Positions 1 to 8,464 of a DNA stretch of 64,000 nt are shown here, in pieces (position 1 is the stretch's first letter; every line of letters begins with the position of its first letter). Position numbers and translations under genes: made by a program. The notes under the pieces were generated by a model. That model worked only from the letters and a program-made list of their open reading frames with translations, did not search any database and was not told the DNA's origin. Source of the stretch: CAYTGM01 sp964437365 (GTDB lineage Bacteria > Sumerlaeota > Sumerlaeia > SLMS01); assembly GCA_964437365.1 (NCBI GenBank), contig CAYTGM010000005.1, forward strand, positions 62,001 to 126,000, in the 5' to 3' direction.

Positions 1-418
1 CGCCTGCGCCGTTGCCAAAGAGAATCCCGAAAGTTCCGCCGGATTGATTTGCGATGGCGAGATCTAAGATCCCATCGCTGTCAAAATCGCCATGGAGAAT
101 GTCCACCGGCCCATCGCCTGCGGAATAGGTAACTCCAGCGAAATAATCGGTCGTTCGAAAACCTCCAACCGGATTTGCAAGGATGACGGTCACGTCGTTG
201 CTGGCGGTATTCGCCGTTGCGATGTCCATTACGCCGTCATCGTTGAAGTCGGCGATAGTAAGCTTTTCGGGTTCATAGAACACGCCAAAGCGCGGAACAG
301 GAAAGCCAACCCATAGAGCGGAGGAAGTCTGCGGGCTGGCGAGCGCGACAAGGCCGGTAACTACCCACCACAGCAAAGCCAATGGGTTGCTGCGGGAAAG
401 CACTCGACGGAAAAGCAT
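1..418 (-). CDS. FG-GAP/VCBS-repeat secreted protein, N-terminal part
   Basis: An open frame starts at an ATG read leftwards from 418 and runs off the window edge, giving the first 139 residues with no stop. The start is preceded by AAAGGATATAT, a usable Shine-Dalgarno. The first 40 or so residues hold a basic stretch and a hydrophobic segment (LALLWWVVTGLVALAS) followed by Ser/Ala, which looks like an export signal. Two FG-GAP/VCBS-type units follow, each with a calcium-binding-like acidic loop: DFNDDGVMDIATAN and DFDSDGILDLAIAN. Such repeats build beta-propellers in secreted or cell-surface proteins, often adhesive or carbohydrate-related; the actual function cannot be read from this fragment. 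Family call is strong, role unknown. Confidence 0.85.
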   Translation of the reverse strand, partial: MLFRRVLSRSNPLALLWWVVTGLVALASPQTSSALWVGFPVPRFGVFYEPEKLTIADFNDDGVMDIATANTASNDVTVILANPVGGFRTTDYFAGVTYSAGDGPVDILHGDFDSDGILDLAIANQSGGTFGILFGNGAG

Positions 419-867
419 ATATATCCTTTAAGAACGCAGTAAAGATGATCAAATAGAGATTTTCCAACCAGACGGCTCAAGGTGATTTTCGTCCCATGAT
501 GGCGATCGAGCAGGAGAGGTTGATACACGTCGACTCAAAGCAGAGGAGGAAGAATGCTCCTCATAACCACCACAATCCGCCTGCTGAATAGTCACAATTA
601 TGAAGCGCCAGAGATGGATTTACGGCTCGATCGGCATCCTCGGTTTGGGTTCACCCAACGCAGGCTTTTAGCCCGATAGGCAAAGTAAATATAGACGTCA
701 TCTTACTTTCCATCGAAGGACGTCACGGCAACCTCGAAACCGAGCGAAGAGAACGGTGGAGGGTGTTACAATTTGACCCTGTACGTGAACCCATTGAAAA
801 TAGAGGCCTTACGCGTGTCTGGAGAGCCTGCAAAAAGATCTAGTCTTGTGTTGTGAGTCATTTGAAA
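419..867. other. Intergenic region without a recognisable gene
   Basis: No frame here looks coding on either strand. A small inverted repeat (GAGGAG near 543, CTCCTC near 557) is too weak to call. The segment presumably holds the promoter of the leftward FG-GAP gene and the sequence downstream of tRNA-Asn. Confidence 0.4.
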
Positions 868-943
868 TGGCTCCCCAACCTGGACTCGAACCAGGAACCT
901 GCGGATTAACAGTCCGTCGCTCTACCGATTGAGCTATTGGGGA
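868..943 (-). tRNA. tRNA-Asn (GTT), 3' CCA encoded
   Basis: Read on the minus strand, the acceptor stem TCCCCAA (937-943) pairs with TTGGGGA, followed by discriminator G. The D-arm AGCTCAATCGGTAGAGC, an anticodon loop CTGTTAA giving anticodon GTT, and the T-arm with GGTTCGAGTCC are all present. The three bases after the discriminator (868-870) read CCA on the RNA strand, so the tail is encoded even though a CCA-adding enzyme gene lies next door. All cloverleaf elements were identified by eye. Confidence 0.96.
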
Positions 944-1091
944 GCAGAGCTGAGGGGCGTGATTCACGTCAAAACCCCGGGACAGGTCAAGAGCGAATTC
1001 CACAAGAATGACATTTTTTTTCCTAAACGGAACTCAGAGACGAAAATCAGCCCAGATCACCATCTTTTCACCCCAAATAGACTCTCTTCGG

Positions 1092-2435
1092 TTACGAACT
1101 TCCATATTTTTCCGCCACGAAACGGAGAGCTTCCTCCTCCGAGTTGAGCTCTCCCTCTAATTGTCGGTCCTGAACATCGCGCAGGATGGTTCCCATCATG
1201 GGGCCTGGCTCGATCCCCATGCTTAATAAATGACGACCGTTAATAAGCGGAGCAGGCATCAGCTTTTCCTCCGACTGTTCAAAATCTTGCATGTATTGAA
1301 GCGCTAATTCGTAGGTTTCCATGATACGACAGCTGCCCAGCAGGTCCGCCCGGTGCAGAGCAAGATCGCAGTCGATGGTTTCCGAGGAAAGAAAACGACG
1401 TATCGTGGATTTCTTCATCTTCTTGAGGTTCATCCACTTCATGTGGCGATCAACAGCCTGGGAGACCGTCTCTGTAAACTTGTTGGGAAACTTGAGTCGA
1501 CTCAGGATCTCCTGAGTCAGGTCGCATCCAACATGCTCATGCTGATAGAAGGTGATCTTCCCCTGCTCGTTTCTCGCAAAGGTTACGGGTTTTCCTACGT
1601 CGTGAAGAAGTGCGGCCCAGACATTTACACTTGTCCTCGGCTCGACATACTCAACGACAAGCTTTGTATGAACGAAGACATCGCCCTCAGGATGGAATCG
1701 TTTACCCTGCTCGACCCCGTCCATAGCTGCGACTTCAGGGAGGACCTTATGGAGAATTCCCGAATGATAGAGATGGTCCAGCGCATCTCCTGCTCTCTCC
1801 CCCACCAGCATCTTATCCAATTCATCACGGATACGCTCGGGAGATATATATTCGATAGTATGAGCGAGTTCAAAGATAGCCGACCAGGTTTGCGGCTCGA
1901 TTTCAAAGTCGTAGCGAACGGCAAACCGTATAGCTCGAAGCAGACGCAGGGCATCCTCGTTGAATCTGTGTTCAGGATCACCAACACAGCGCAGACGCTT
2001 CTGCTCAAGGTCCTCCACCCCACCCTGGAGATCGATCACTTCATGGTCGAGAGGATCGTAGTAGAGTGAGTTGATGGTGAAATCTCGTCTGAGGCAATCC
2101 TCTTCGAGTGTTCCAAACGTCACATGGCTGGGATGACGATGATCCAGATACTTTCCCTCCTTACGGAACGTGGCGACTTCAAAGTGGAATCCGATGAATT
2201 CAACCAGTGCGACGCCAAACTTTTCTCCTACGAACTTTGCCTCGGGAAAAAGTTCCCTGATCTGATCCGGATGCGCGTCTGTTGCGATATCGATGTCGCC
2301 GGGCTCGCGCTTGAGAAGCAAATCTCTGACGACACCGCCAACGAGGTAGCCAGAATATCCACTGCTCTTGAGTTTTCTGACAACTTCGACGGCACTTCGA
2401 AAGAGTGGAGTGTGGAGAGTAAGATTTCGTTTCAT
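1092..2435 (-). CDS. cca: CCA tRNA nucleotidyltransferase (class II, HD-domain type)
   Basis: 447 residues. Adds or repairs the 3' CCA of tRNAs in the cytoplasm using CTP and ATP. The N-terminal head (about 20-150) has the class II nucleotidyltransferase signature GGVVRDLLL followed by the metal-binding GDIDIAT, then RRDFTINSLYYDP. The neck/RNA-binding region (EDALRLLRAIRFAVRYDF) follows near 165. From about 255 there is an HD phosphohydrolase domain (WAALLHDVGKP), as in E. coli-type enzymes where it removes 2',3'-cyclic or 2'-phosphates. Length fits the family. It lies divergent from pth with 104 bp between the starts. PcnB poly(A) polymerase is the main alternative; the C-terminal HD domain favours Cca. 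Confidence 0.92.
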   Translation of the reverse strand: MKRNLTLHTPLFRSAVEVVRKLKSSGYSGYLVGGVVRDLLLKREPGDIDIATDAHPDQIRELFPEAKFVGEKFGVALVEFIGFHFEVATFRKEGKYLDHRHPSHVTFGTLEEDCLRRDFTINSLYYDPLDHEVIDLQGGVEDLEQKRLRCVGDPEHRFNEDALRLLRAIRFAVRYDFEIEPQTWSAIFELAHTIEYISPERIRDELDKMLVGERAGDALDHLYHSGILHKVLPEVAAMDGVEQGKRFHPEGDVFVHTKLVVEYVEPRTSVNVWAALLHDVGKPVTFARNEQGKITFYQHEHVGCDLTQEILSRLKFPNKFTETVSQAVDRHMKWMNLKKMKKSTIRRFLSSETIDCDLALHRADLLGSCRIMETYELALQYMQDFEQSEEKLMPAPLINGRHLLSMGIEPGPMMGTILRDVQDRQLEGELNSEEEALRFVAEKYGSS

Positions 2436-2539
2436 TCCCTGCTGGACACCTCATGAATCTGACTTCATGGTTCATGCAATGGTGTTACTTGTGCGTACAG
2501 TGAAAAGCACCAGATCTTCTTATTTTGACGAGGTTTACT

Positions 2540-3127
2540 ATGTGGCTTGTCGCCGGTCTTGGGAATCCAGGCTTACGATATGCAAATACACCGCACAATC
2601 TGGGGTTTGATGTTGTAATTAAACTGGCTAAGCGGGCGAATGCAACCTGGACGGCATCACGTCAGGCAAAAGCAGAGGTCTGTAAGACGTTTGTTGGGTC
2701 TCAGGATTTGATTCTTGTGATGCCAACAACATTCATGAATCTCAGTGGTGAAGCGATTCAACCAATCGCCCACTATTACAAGATACCTCCTGAAAACGTG
2801 CTCTCTGTCAGCGATGATATAGCCATTCCATGGGGTCGCATGCGGTTTCGAGCAGGAGGCAGTCACGGAGGTCATAATGGACTGAGGAACATGATTATGC
2901 ATCTTGGTACAGACAAGTTTCCTCGCCTGAGGGTTGGATGCAAACCAGAGAACTGGAAAGGTGATATGAAAGCCTATGTTCTTGCGAAGCTTCGCGGTGA
3001 GGCGCTGGAACTTGCCGACCACATGGCCGAAGTGTGTGCCGACTCTGTCGAAGAGGTCCTCAAAGAGGGACTTCAATCTGCCATGACTCGATATAACGGG
3101 TATGATGCCTTCAAAATAGAGGGTTAG
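2540..3127 (+). CDS. pth: Peptidyl-tRNA hydrolase
   Basis: 195 residues; cleaves peptidyl-tRNA released from stalled ribosomes and recycles the tRNA. The start MWLVAGLGNPG at 2540 is chosen because GAGG lies 6 nt upstream and the family begins with this motif; the frame is open a few codons further up. Conserved elements seen: GLGNPGLRYANTPHNLGFD with the catalytic His of TPHN, PTTFMNLSG, and the DDIAIPWGRMRFRAGGSHGGHNGLRNM substrate-binding stretch (about residues 90-117). Length matches the bacterial family. It is convergent with waaA; a MITE-like repeat begins at its stop codon. Confidence 0.95.
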   Translation: MWLVAGLGNPGLRYANTPHNLGFDVVIKLAKRANATWTASRQAKAEVCKTFVGSQDLILVMPTTFMNLSGEAIQPIAHYYKIPPENVLSVSDDIAIPWGRMRFRAGGSHGGHNGLRNMIMHLGTDKFPRLRVGCKPENWKGDMKAYVLAKLRGEALELADHMAEVCADSVEEVLKEGLQSAMTRYNGYDAFKIEG

Positions 3128-3286
3128 AGTGATTTTCAGAAGTCCTGCTCATCATATGCTGGCTGCGAGCAGTAGCTATGAGCGCCTGAAATCCTCGAAA
3201 TAGCACCACTATGACTGCGTTTCCAAGCACCCATATCCACCCCTCTCGCTCACCATCTATCTAACCAATACTTCTGAAGATCACTC
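3127..3286 (-). repeat. 160-bp MITE-like element, copy A (reverse orientation)
   Basis: Bounded by imperfect terminal inverted repeats GAGTGATTTTCAGAAG (3127-3142) and CTTCTGAAGATCACTC (3271-3286). Read on the minus strand it aligns along its length with the copies at 40605-40764 and 57516-57675, all exactly 160 bp. The shared interior includes GGTGAGC, TGCTTGGAAACG, a CAGGCGCTCA-type block and CAGCCAGCA. No coding frame. It fills the gap between the convergent genes pth and waaA and begins at the last base of the pth stop codon. Confidence 0.85.
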
Positions 3287-3303
3287 TGGAGTGATCTTCA
3301 GAA
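3272..3303. terminator. Perfect 15-bp palindrome between convergent pth and waaA
   Basis: TTCTGAAGATCACTC (3272-3286) and GAGTGATCTTCAGAA (3289-3303) are perfect reverse complements around a two-base centre. The left arm is the terminal repeat of the MITE-like element and the right arm is an inverted extra copy of it. The palindrome contains the waaA stop codon. It could act as a terminator or mRNA end for either convergent gene, but no clear T-tract follows, so the terminator role is an inference. Confidence 0.5.
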
Positions 3304-4578
3304 CTGTATATTCAGACTCTTGAGGATATAGTCGACAGTTCGTTTGGCAGCTCCGCGATTGGAAAGGGCAGCTTTCTGGCCAATGCTACCCAGGTCTTTT
3401 CTCGCTTCTTCTGATTTCGCAAACTTCACGAAAACCTCGTCGAGCATGTGACCGTCAACCTCAAGTGAACCTTTCGCATTATTCATGATTCGCATAATCT
3501 CTTTCTGAGCATGCATCTGAGGTCCGTGCACCACAGGGACTCCGTGTATAGCGGGCTCGAGAAGATTATGGCCACCGATTGGTGCCCAGGCTCCACCAAC
3601 AAGAGCAATGTCGGCTGCTCCGAAGATCTTTGCCAGCACTCCCATTTGATCCAACAGAAGAACGGGCTTGTCTTCAGTGAATTCAGCTCTTGAGAGACGA
3701 ACAACAGGTTGCTTCATCTCTCTCAGGTACTTGTCCACTTCATCGAATCGCTCGGGGTGCCGAGGCGCGATCAACAGCCTCAGTTTTTCTACATACTTCT
3801 GTGCTTTGTTAAACGCCTCGAGAATGATTTTTTCTTCTCCCGGGTGAGTACTACCAGCGACGACCAGTATTTCATCTTCCTTCACCTGATACTCATCGCG
3901 GATCGATTTACGATCTTCAAGGCGCAGAGGATCTGGTAGACCGTCAAACTTGACATTTCCCGTCACGTATATCTTCGTTTTTTTTCCGCAAAGTGACTCG
4001 AACCTTTCGGCATCCTGATCTGTTTGAGCAAGGATTGCCTTCAGACTATTTAAAGGCTTCTTTAATAATGGACGGGCATAAGAGTAACCCCGCGAAGACT
4101 TCTCAGAAAGCTTTCCATTTACAAGAAACGAAGGGATCTTATGTACTTTATTCTGAAGAAGTATATTGGGCCAGATTTCTGTCTCAAAGAATAGGTATAG
4201 AGAAGGATTATACGCCTCGAGAAACTTCCTGACCTGCCATGAAAAATCGACGGGAATGTAGTCAAAGTGCTGCACCCCTTTCATCACTTTTCTGGCGTGA
4301 GCCTGTCCAGTCTCAGTCCCTGTTGTCGCGAGAAACTCCCAGTCAGAAAAACGGCTGGAAATTTCCCTGTATACAGCTGAAGCCGCCACAGACTCGCCAA
4401 CACTGACGCTATGCAGCCACACTCGATGCTCACACGGTTTGAGAGGTTTCTCAGGATAGTTTGCTCCAAACATCCCCGGCAAAGACTCTTTGTACTTACC
4501 ATATTTCCATCGCTTGTAATAAGCATTTGAAAGAAAAAAGGGTGCTGCCAGAAGATATGCGAGGTCGTATTGATTCAT
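3298..4578 (-). CDS. waaA: 3-deoxy-D-manno-octulosonic acid (Kdo) transferase
   Basis: 426 residues. Transfers Kdo from CMP-Kdo to lipid IVA at the inner face of the cytoplasmic membrane, so its presence implies lipopolysaccharide. A hydrophobic N-terminal stretch (LAYLLAAPFFLSNAY) can act as membrane anchor. The signature LHSVSVGESVAA follows near residue 55 with the catalytic Glu, then GT-B features: FFETEIWPN, VAGSTHPGEE, a nucleotide-site region, and the C-terminal GGHNLLEPAIHGVPVVHGP. Length is typical. It overlaps the upstream trmH-like gene by 4 nt (ATGA), indicating translational coupling. Its stop lies inside the palindrome at 3272-3303. Confidence 0.93.
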   Translation of the reverse strand: MNQYDLAYLLAAPFFLSNAYYKRWKYGKYKESLPGMFGANYPEKPLKPCEHRVWLHSVSVGESVAASAVYREISSRFSDWEFLATTGTETGQAHARKVMKGVQHFDYIPVDFSWQVRKFLEAYNPSLYLFFETEIWPNILLQNKVHKIPSFLVNGKLSEKSSRGYSYARPLLKKPLNSLKAILAQTDQDAERFESLCGKKTKIYVTGNVKFDGLPDPLRLEDRKSIRDEYQVKEDEILVVAGSTHPGEEKIILEAFNKAQKYVEKLRLLIAPRHPERFDEVDKYLREMKQPVVRLSRAEFTEDKPVLLLDQMGVLAKIFGAADIALVGGAWAPIGGHNLLEPAIHGVPVVHGPQMHAQKEIMRIMNNAKGSLEVDGHMLDEVFVKFAKSEEARKDLGSIGQKAALSNRGAAKRTVDYILKSLNIQF

Positions 4579-5381
4579 TCAAAGGTCTCTCGAAGACGAT
4601 ACATGGCTATCGACCCTGTTACAGCAACGTTGAGTGATTCTACGTCTGGTTCCATCATGATGTTTATTTTTTCGGCTTTCGACCAGGCTTTTTCGTCGAT
4701 TCCTGGTCCTTCACTGCCGAGAACAATAGCAAGTTTTTCGGTCTTGGATTCAAACTTTTCGAGGTCTGTTCCTGAATGACTGTCGAAAAGCATCACCGTC
4801 ACGTCTCTCTCTACAAGACACTTCTGAAGATATTCTCTATCATCGACCTGGATGATAGAATGTTTGTGAAAGCAATTCCCAGCTGTCGAGCGGACAAACT
4901 TCTCATTGGAGAGTGAAACACCCCCAGGGAGCAGTATGGTGCGAAACCCAAAGGCAGAAGCAGATCTGACAAGTGTGCCCGCATTACCTGGATCCTGAAC
5001 TCCGTCAAGAATGAGGAACCGTGTTCCTTGGAAAAAGCTCTTCTGATCATTCTCTGGTGGAGAGACGAGAACCGCTGTACCAGTTTGTGATTCAAGAGAT
5101 GAAAGCTTTTTGTAAAGACGATCTGTAAGTATATAGACCTTCGTCCTTTGAGCCTTCGCTTTACGTATCAGCTCATTTGCCTCAGCATTTTTCTGAACAC
5201 TTTCACTTACAATGAGGCAGTGAATGACCCAGTTTCCCTTGAAGGCCTCCCGGACAAACCGCTCCCCTTCCACCAGGACCCAACCATTCTTCTTCCTCTT
5301 CGCCGGGAGGAAGGATTGATAGGTTTGATTCTTATCGGATTCAAGCTTCTGCATGAGATATAATGAACTCCGAGGGTTCAT
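4575..5381 (-). CDS. TrmH/SpoU family RNA 2'-O-methyltransferase
   Basis: 268 residues. SAM-dependent ribose methyltransferase of the SPOUT (alpha/beta knot) class, acting on rRNA or tRNA. An N-terminal substrate-binding domain (about 1-105; ILTDRLYKKLSS is characteristic) precedes the catalytic domain with the three SPOUT motifs: DPGNAGTLVRSASAFGF, VLGSEGPG and SLNVAVTGSIAMYRL. The exact target nucleotide cannot be told from sequence; 23S rRNA G2251 (RlmB) and other SpoU roles are all possible. It lies between recR (6 nt gap) and waaA (4 nt overlap) in one leftward run. Confidence 0.88.
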   Translation of the reverse strand: MNPRSSLYLMQKLESDKNQTYQSFLPAKRKKNGWVLVEGERFVREAFKGNWVIHCLIVSESVQKNAEANELIRKAKAQRTKVYILTDRLYKKLSSLESQTGTAVLVSPPENDQKSFFQGTRFLILDGVQDPGNAGTLVRSASAFGFRTILLPGGVSLSNEKFVRSTAGNCFHKHSIIQVDDREYLQKCLVERDVTVMLFDSHSGTDLEKFESKTEKLAIVLGSEGPGIDEKAWSKAEKINIMMEPDVESLNVAVTGSIAMYRLRETFE

Positions 5382-5387
5382 TCCTGA

Positions 5388-5993
5388 TCAATGATCGAGA
5401 CTCTGTCTGCCTTCTAGGGCGATGCGAAGGGTATTTGAGTCTGTATATTCAAGACTTCCTCCCATCGGAACACCTCTCCCAAGACGTGTGATCTTCAGGT
5501 CGCGATCCTCTGGCAGGTTTTTCGAAATATAGAGGGCAGTCGCGTCGCCCTCAACCGTTGGAGAGGTTGCCAGGATAACTTCCGTAATTCCCTCTTCATC
5601 CACTCGCATCAAGAGCTCTTTGATTTTCAAATCGGAGGGTTTCACCCCTTTTAAGGGGGAAAGATGTCCTCCGAGGACATGGTACTTTCCAAGGAACCCT
5701 CCGGCCTTCTCCAACGCGATAACGTCGGATGAACTTTCGACAACCAGTAGCAGATCCTGCTGCTTATTCTGACAGCATTCGGGCCATTCCTTATTTTCTT
5801 CTGCAAAGTGACCACAGCGCTGACAGATGCGTATATCATCGACAACTGCCTGCAAGGCACGCTTGAGAGGATCTATTCTCTCTGAACCAGAGAAGAGCAG
5901 ATCCATGGCCATCCTTTCGGCGCTCTTCTTACCAACGCCAGGAAGCCGTGATAGTTCATCGATCAGTTTTTGTAAAGATGGTGGTAAAGGCAT
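5388..5993 (-). CDS. recR: Recombination protein RecR
   Basis: 201 residues, the usual length. Acts with RecO and RecF in loading RecA at gapped DNA. Seen in order: N-terminal helix-hairpin-helix (LSRLPGVGKKSAERMAMDLL, about 11-30), a Cys zinc finger starting CQRCGHF with a second Cys pair near WPECC, and a Toprim domain (LLVVESSSDVIALE, then GRGVPMGGSLEYTDSNTL). It sits directly downstream of the ybaB-like gene and dnaX, the very common dnaX-ybaB-recR order. Confidence 0.96.
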   Translation of the reverse strand: MPLPPSLQKLIDELSRLPGVGKKSAERMAMDLLFSGSERIDPLKRALQAVVDDIRICQRCGHFAEENKEWPECCQNKQQDLLLVVESSSDVIALEKAGGFLGKYHVLGGHLSPLKGVKPSDLKIKELLMRVDEEGITEVILATSPTVEGDATALYISKNLPEDRDLKITRLGRGVPMGGSLEYTDSNTLRIALEGRQSLDH

Positions 5994-6003
5994 TCAAAGT
6001 CTT

Positions 6004-6315
6004 TTAGAAGAGGCCAGGTAACTTAAGTCCACCAGTGATCTCGGACATTGAATCCTCATTAAGTTTGCGAGCATTTTCAAGAGCCTGATTTGTAGCTGCC
6101 ATAATCAAGTCTTGAAGCATCTCGGGATCATCAGGATCGACAGCTTCCGCTTTGATGATGACCTCAGTTATTTCAGAGTTTCCGTTGCTGACAACCTTGA
6201 CAACGCCACCACCCGCTGTGCCGTCGACAAATTTGTTGTTCAGGTCTACCTTCATCTTATCAATTCTGTTATGAAGGTCTTTCTGAAGTCTTTGTATCAT
6301 TCCTGGATCAATCAT
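6004..6315 (-). CDS. YbaB/EbfC family nucleoid-associated protein
   Basis: 103 residues, the normal size of this small DNA-binding dimer family. The frame has the typical N-terminal amphipathic helix (IQRLQKDLHNRIDKMKVDL), the glycine-rich core (VDGTAGGGVVKVVSNGNSEI) and the conserved PDDPEMLQDLIMAATNQALE stretch. The gene lies between dnaX and recR, 10 nt from recR, in the canonical order. Function is known only as nucleoid association and a link to recombination. Confidence 0.93.
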   Translation of the reverse strand: MIDPGMIQRLQKDLHNRIDKMKVDLNNKFVDGTAGGGVVKVVSNGNSEITEVIIKAEAVDPDDPEMLQDLIMAATNQALENARKLNEDSMSEITGGLKLPGLF

Positions 6316-6349
6316 CTTAAATCCTCAATTTGAGTCGGTAGTATCAGTC

Positions 6350-8308
6350 TCAAGGCGAGACTCTCTTCCCATTAAAGAGAAGAGTTCCCTCGCCGCAATG
6401 CTTTCTCACCATTTCTATGGCATCTTTAAAATCAGGAAATTGTGAGAGTGTATCCTTGAAATTCTTAGGCTTAGACTTCATGACCTGCTGAACCACTTGA
6501 TCATAATTATCGTCAACCTCTTCGAATTCCTCTGCCTCAATGGAAAGTCGACGGGCATCATCCTGTTCTTCACCGGGTGCAGAATGAGCACTTGTGGCTG
6601 AAGGTTGAAGGTTTTCTTCCAACTCTTGCTCCATCTTCAGGTCTTCAAATTCATAGCTCACCCGAAAACCGGCTCCGAAACTTTCTGTGATGACATCTTT
6701 CACAACCTGAAGATTTTCAGGCCTCTCCAATGCCCCTTGAATGACGCGCTCTCTGGCAGGAAAAGAAACCTTAATGAGAGTTCCATTCGGTTCTGTAAGT
6801 GTAAAATTTGCTGTACTGAAAACGCGGAGCCCTGGAGCCATCCGATGATTGAGCTCCTCTTTAACCTTATCGATACTCTCCGCATTGAAGGACATGACCG
6901 TTGAAGTCTGCTTGATCGGAGCTTCGACCTCAACATCTGGCAAATCCTGTACTGCTTCCGCCGTCGCCGAGTCATTAAGTACGGCGTAAGATTTCTGGCT
7001 GGATGGTTGAGTAAAGCCGCGAGGTGAAGGCTCTGGGACCTCCCGCTCCATCGATCTAGACATGGCTCCGCCAGATTCTTTTTGCTGGTGCTGGCTTGTA
7101 CTCAGACTTTCGGCGGCTTGATTGATTTCCTCAGCCTTCGCAGGGGTCAGCTGGTCTAAGACAATCTTAGGCTGAATTGCCGTCAACTTGATCAAGGCGA
7201 ATTCAAGAACGAAGCGCGCCGGTGCAGCGCCACGCATTTTCACCTCAAGGTCGAGGAATTGTTGAACGATATTCATGACAGCAGGTAATGAGACTTTTTC
7301 CATCAGCTTCTCGAGTGCCTGCGGGTTACCTTTACTGACCTTCAGTAATTCAGTAGGAGAGCCCGACTTAATCAGCATGGCGTCTCTCAAGAAAGCGGTA
7401 AACGTCTTCACAAACCGCTGGAGGTCGCGCCCCTTATCAACAAGATCCTGAACGATCAACAGAGCTTTGGCGGTATCACGCTCGACGAGTGATTTCAACA
7501 GATCGTGAAGCAGATCGCTCTCAACAATACCGAGAAGATCCCTTGCACCTTCGATCGAGAGTGGACCATCGCTGAGCGAAATGAGCTGGTCAAAGGACAC
7601 CTGGGCGTCACGCATACCACCTTCGCTTGAGAGTGCGATCGATTCAAGCACGACCATTTTTTCATTCTCAACGAACTCAACATTCTCTTTTTCACTGATT
7701 TCTTCGAGCCGCTTAACGATATCAGTGGCATCCATCCGGTCGAACTCGAGGCGTCGGCAGCGAGAAATAACGGTCTCGGGGATTTTTTCGGGGTTTGTTG
7801 TAGCGAGAATGAAAACCACCTTGGGAGGTGGCTCTTCCAGTCGCTTGAGCAGCACATTGAAGGAGTGATTGGAAAACATATGCACTTCGTCAATGATGTA
7901 GACCTTATATCGTGAGTGAAAGGCAGCTCGATCGATGCCTTCGAGCAACTCAATCGTCTCTTCTTTTTTTGTGTATGTGGCAGCATCCACTTCGATCACA
8001 TCGAGGTCGGAATCACTGCTGATGCCAATGCAATGAACGCACTTTCCACAAGGTTCTGGCGTCGGCCCATTCTCGCAATTCAATGCTCGAGCAAAGATCC
8101 TCGCCATGGAGGTCTTTCCAACACCACGGGGACCCGTAAAAAGATAAGCAGTACCGATGCGATTTTCTTTAATCTCGCCCTGTAATTGGCGAACAATAGC
8201 GCGCTGGCCAACCACATCACCGAAAGTCTTCGGTCGGTATTTCAGGTGGATCACCTGATAATCTTCCTTCTTTTCTTCAACAACGGGAGCGTTTTGTTTT
8301 TTTGCCAT
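6350..8308 (-). CDS. dnaX: DNA polymerase III gamma/tau subunit
   Basis: 652 residues from the ATG at 8308 (MAKKQN); the frame stays open to a TTG at 8368, which I consider less likely. Clamp-loader ATPase. Features: the family opening HLKYRPKTFGDVVGQ, Walker A (TGPRGVGKTS), a zinc module including CGKCVHC, Walker B (DEVHMFSNHSFN) and sensor regions (ILATTNPEKIPETVISRCRR). After the third domain (to about 390) the C-terminal part is poorly conserved and acidic, with a KFTDTL-like region (KPKNFKDTLSQFPDFKDAIE) at the end. No slippery poly-A/T site for programmed frameshifting was obvious. It heads the dnaX-ybaB-recR-trmH-waaA run. Confidence 0.94.
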   Translation of the reverse strand: MAKKQNAPVVEEKKEDYQVIHLKYRPKTFGDVVGQRAIVRQLQGEIKENRIGTAYLFTGPRGVGKTSMARIFARALNCENGPTPEPCGKCVHCIGISSDSDLDVIEVDAATYTKKEETIELLEGIDRAAFHSRYKVYIIDEVHMFSNHSFNVLLKRLEEPPPKVVFILATTNPEKIPETVISRCRRLEFDRMDATDIVKRLEEISEKENVEFVENEKMVVLESIALSSEGGMRDAQVSFDQLISLSDGPLSIEGARDLLGIVESDLLHDLLKSLVERDTAKALLIVQDLVDKGRDLQRFVKTFTAFLRDAMLIKSGSPTELLKVSKGNPQALEKLMEKVSLPAVMNIVQQFLDLEVKMRGAAPARFVLEFALIKLTAIQPKIVLDQLTPAKAEEINQAAESLSTSQHQQKESGGAMSRSMEREVPEPSPRGFTQPSSQKSYAVLNDSATAEAVQDLPDVEVEAPIKQTSTVMSFNAESIDKVKEELNHRMAPGLRVFSTANFTLTEPNGTLIKVSFPARERVIQGALERPENLQVVKDVITESFGAGFRVSYEFEDLKMEQELEENLQPSATSAHSAPGEEQDDARRLSIEAEEFEEVDDNYDQVVQQVMKSKPKNFKDTLSQFPDFKDAIEMVRKHCGEGTLLFNGKRVSP

Positions 8309-8390
8309 GAGAACTCTCTGAGGGGATAGCCTTCGCCCTTTGTTCGCCCAGAATTGCCACTGGGTCAATAACCAATCGACCTGTTCATGA

Positions 8391-8420
8391 AAAAACCCGC
8401 TCTGGACTAACCAGAGCGGG
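8391..8420 (-). terminator. Rho-independent terminator of the lipoprotein gene
   Basis: On the minus strand CCCGCTCTGG, loop TTAGT, CCAGAGCGGG (8396-8420) forms a perfect 10-bp GC-rich stem and is followed by five T (plus strand A at 8391-8395). It lies 45 nt beyond the stop of the gene ending at 8465. Confidence 0.9.
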
Positions 8421-8464
8421 TAATGATAAGCAGAATTCAGCGCTCGACGTATAGTCGGGGTCGA

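Noticed and set aside
809..1003. Minus-strand 64-codon frame
   Set aside because: It overlaps tRNA-Asn and contains the translated T-arm and acceptor stem, a common artefact.
1353..2069. 238-codon plus-strand frame opposite cca
   Set aside because: Fully antisense to a confidently identified gene, with no signature or ribosome-binding site.
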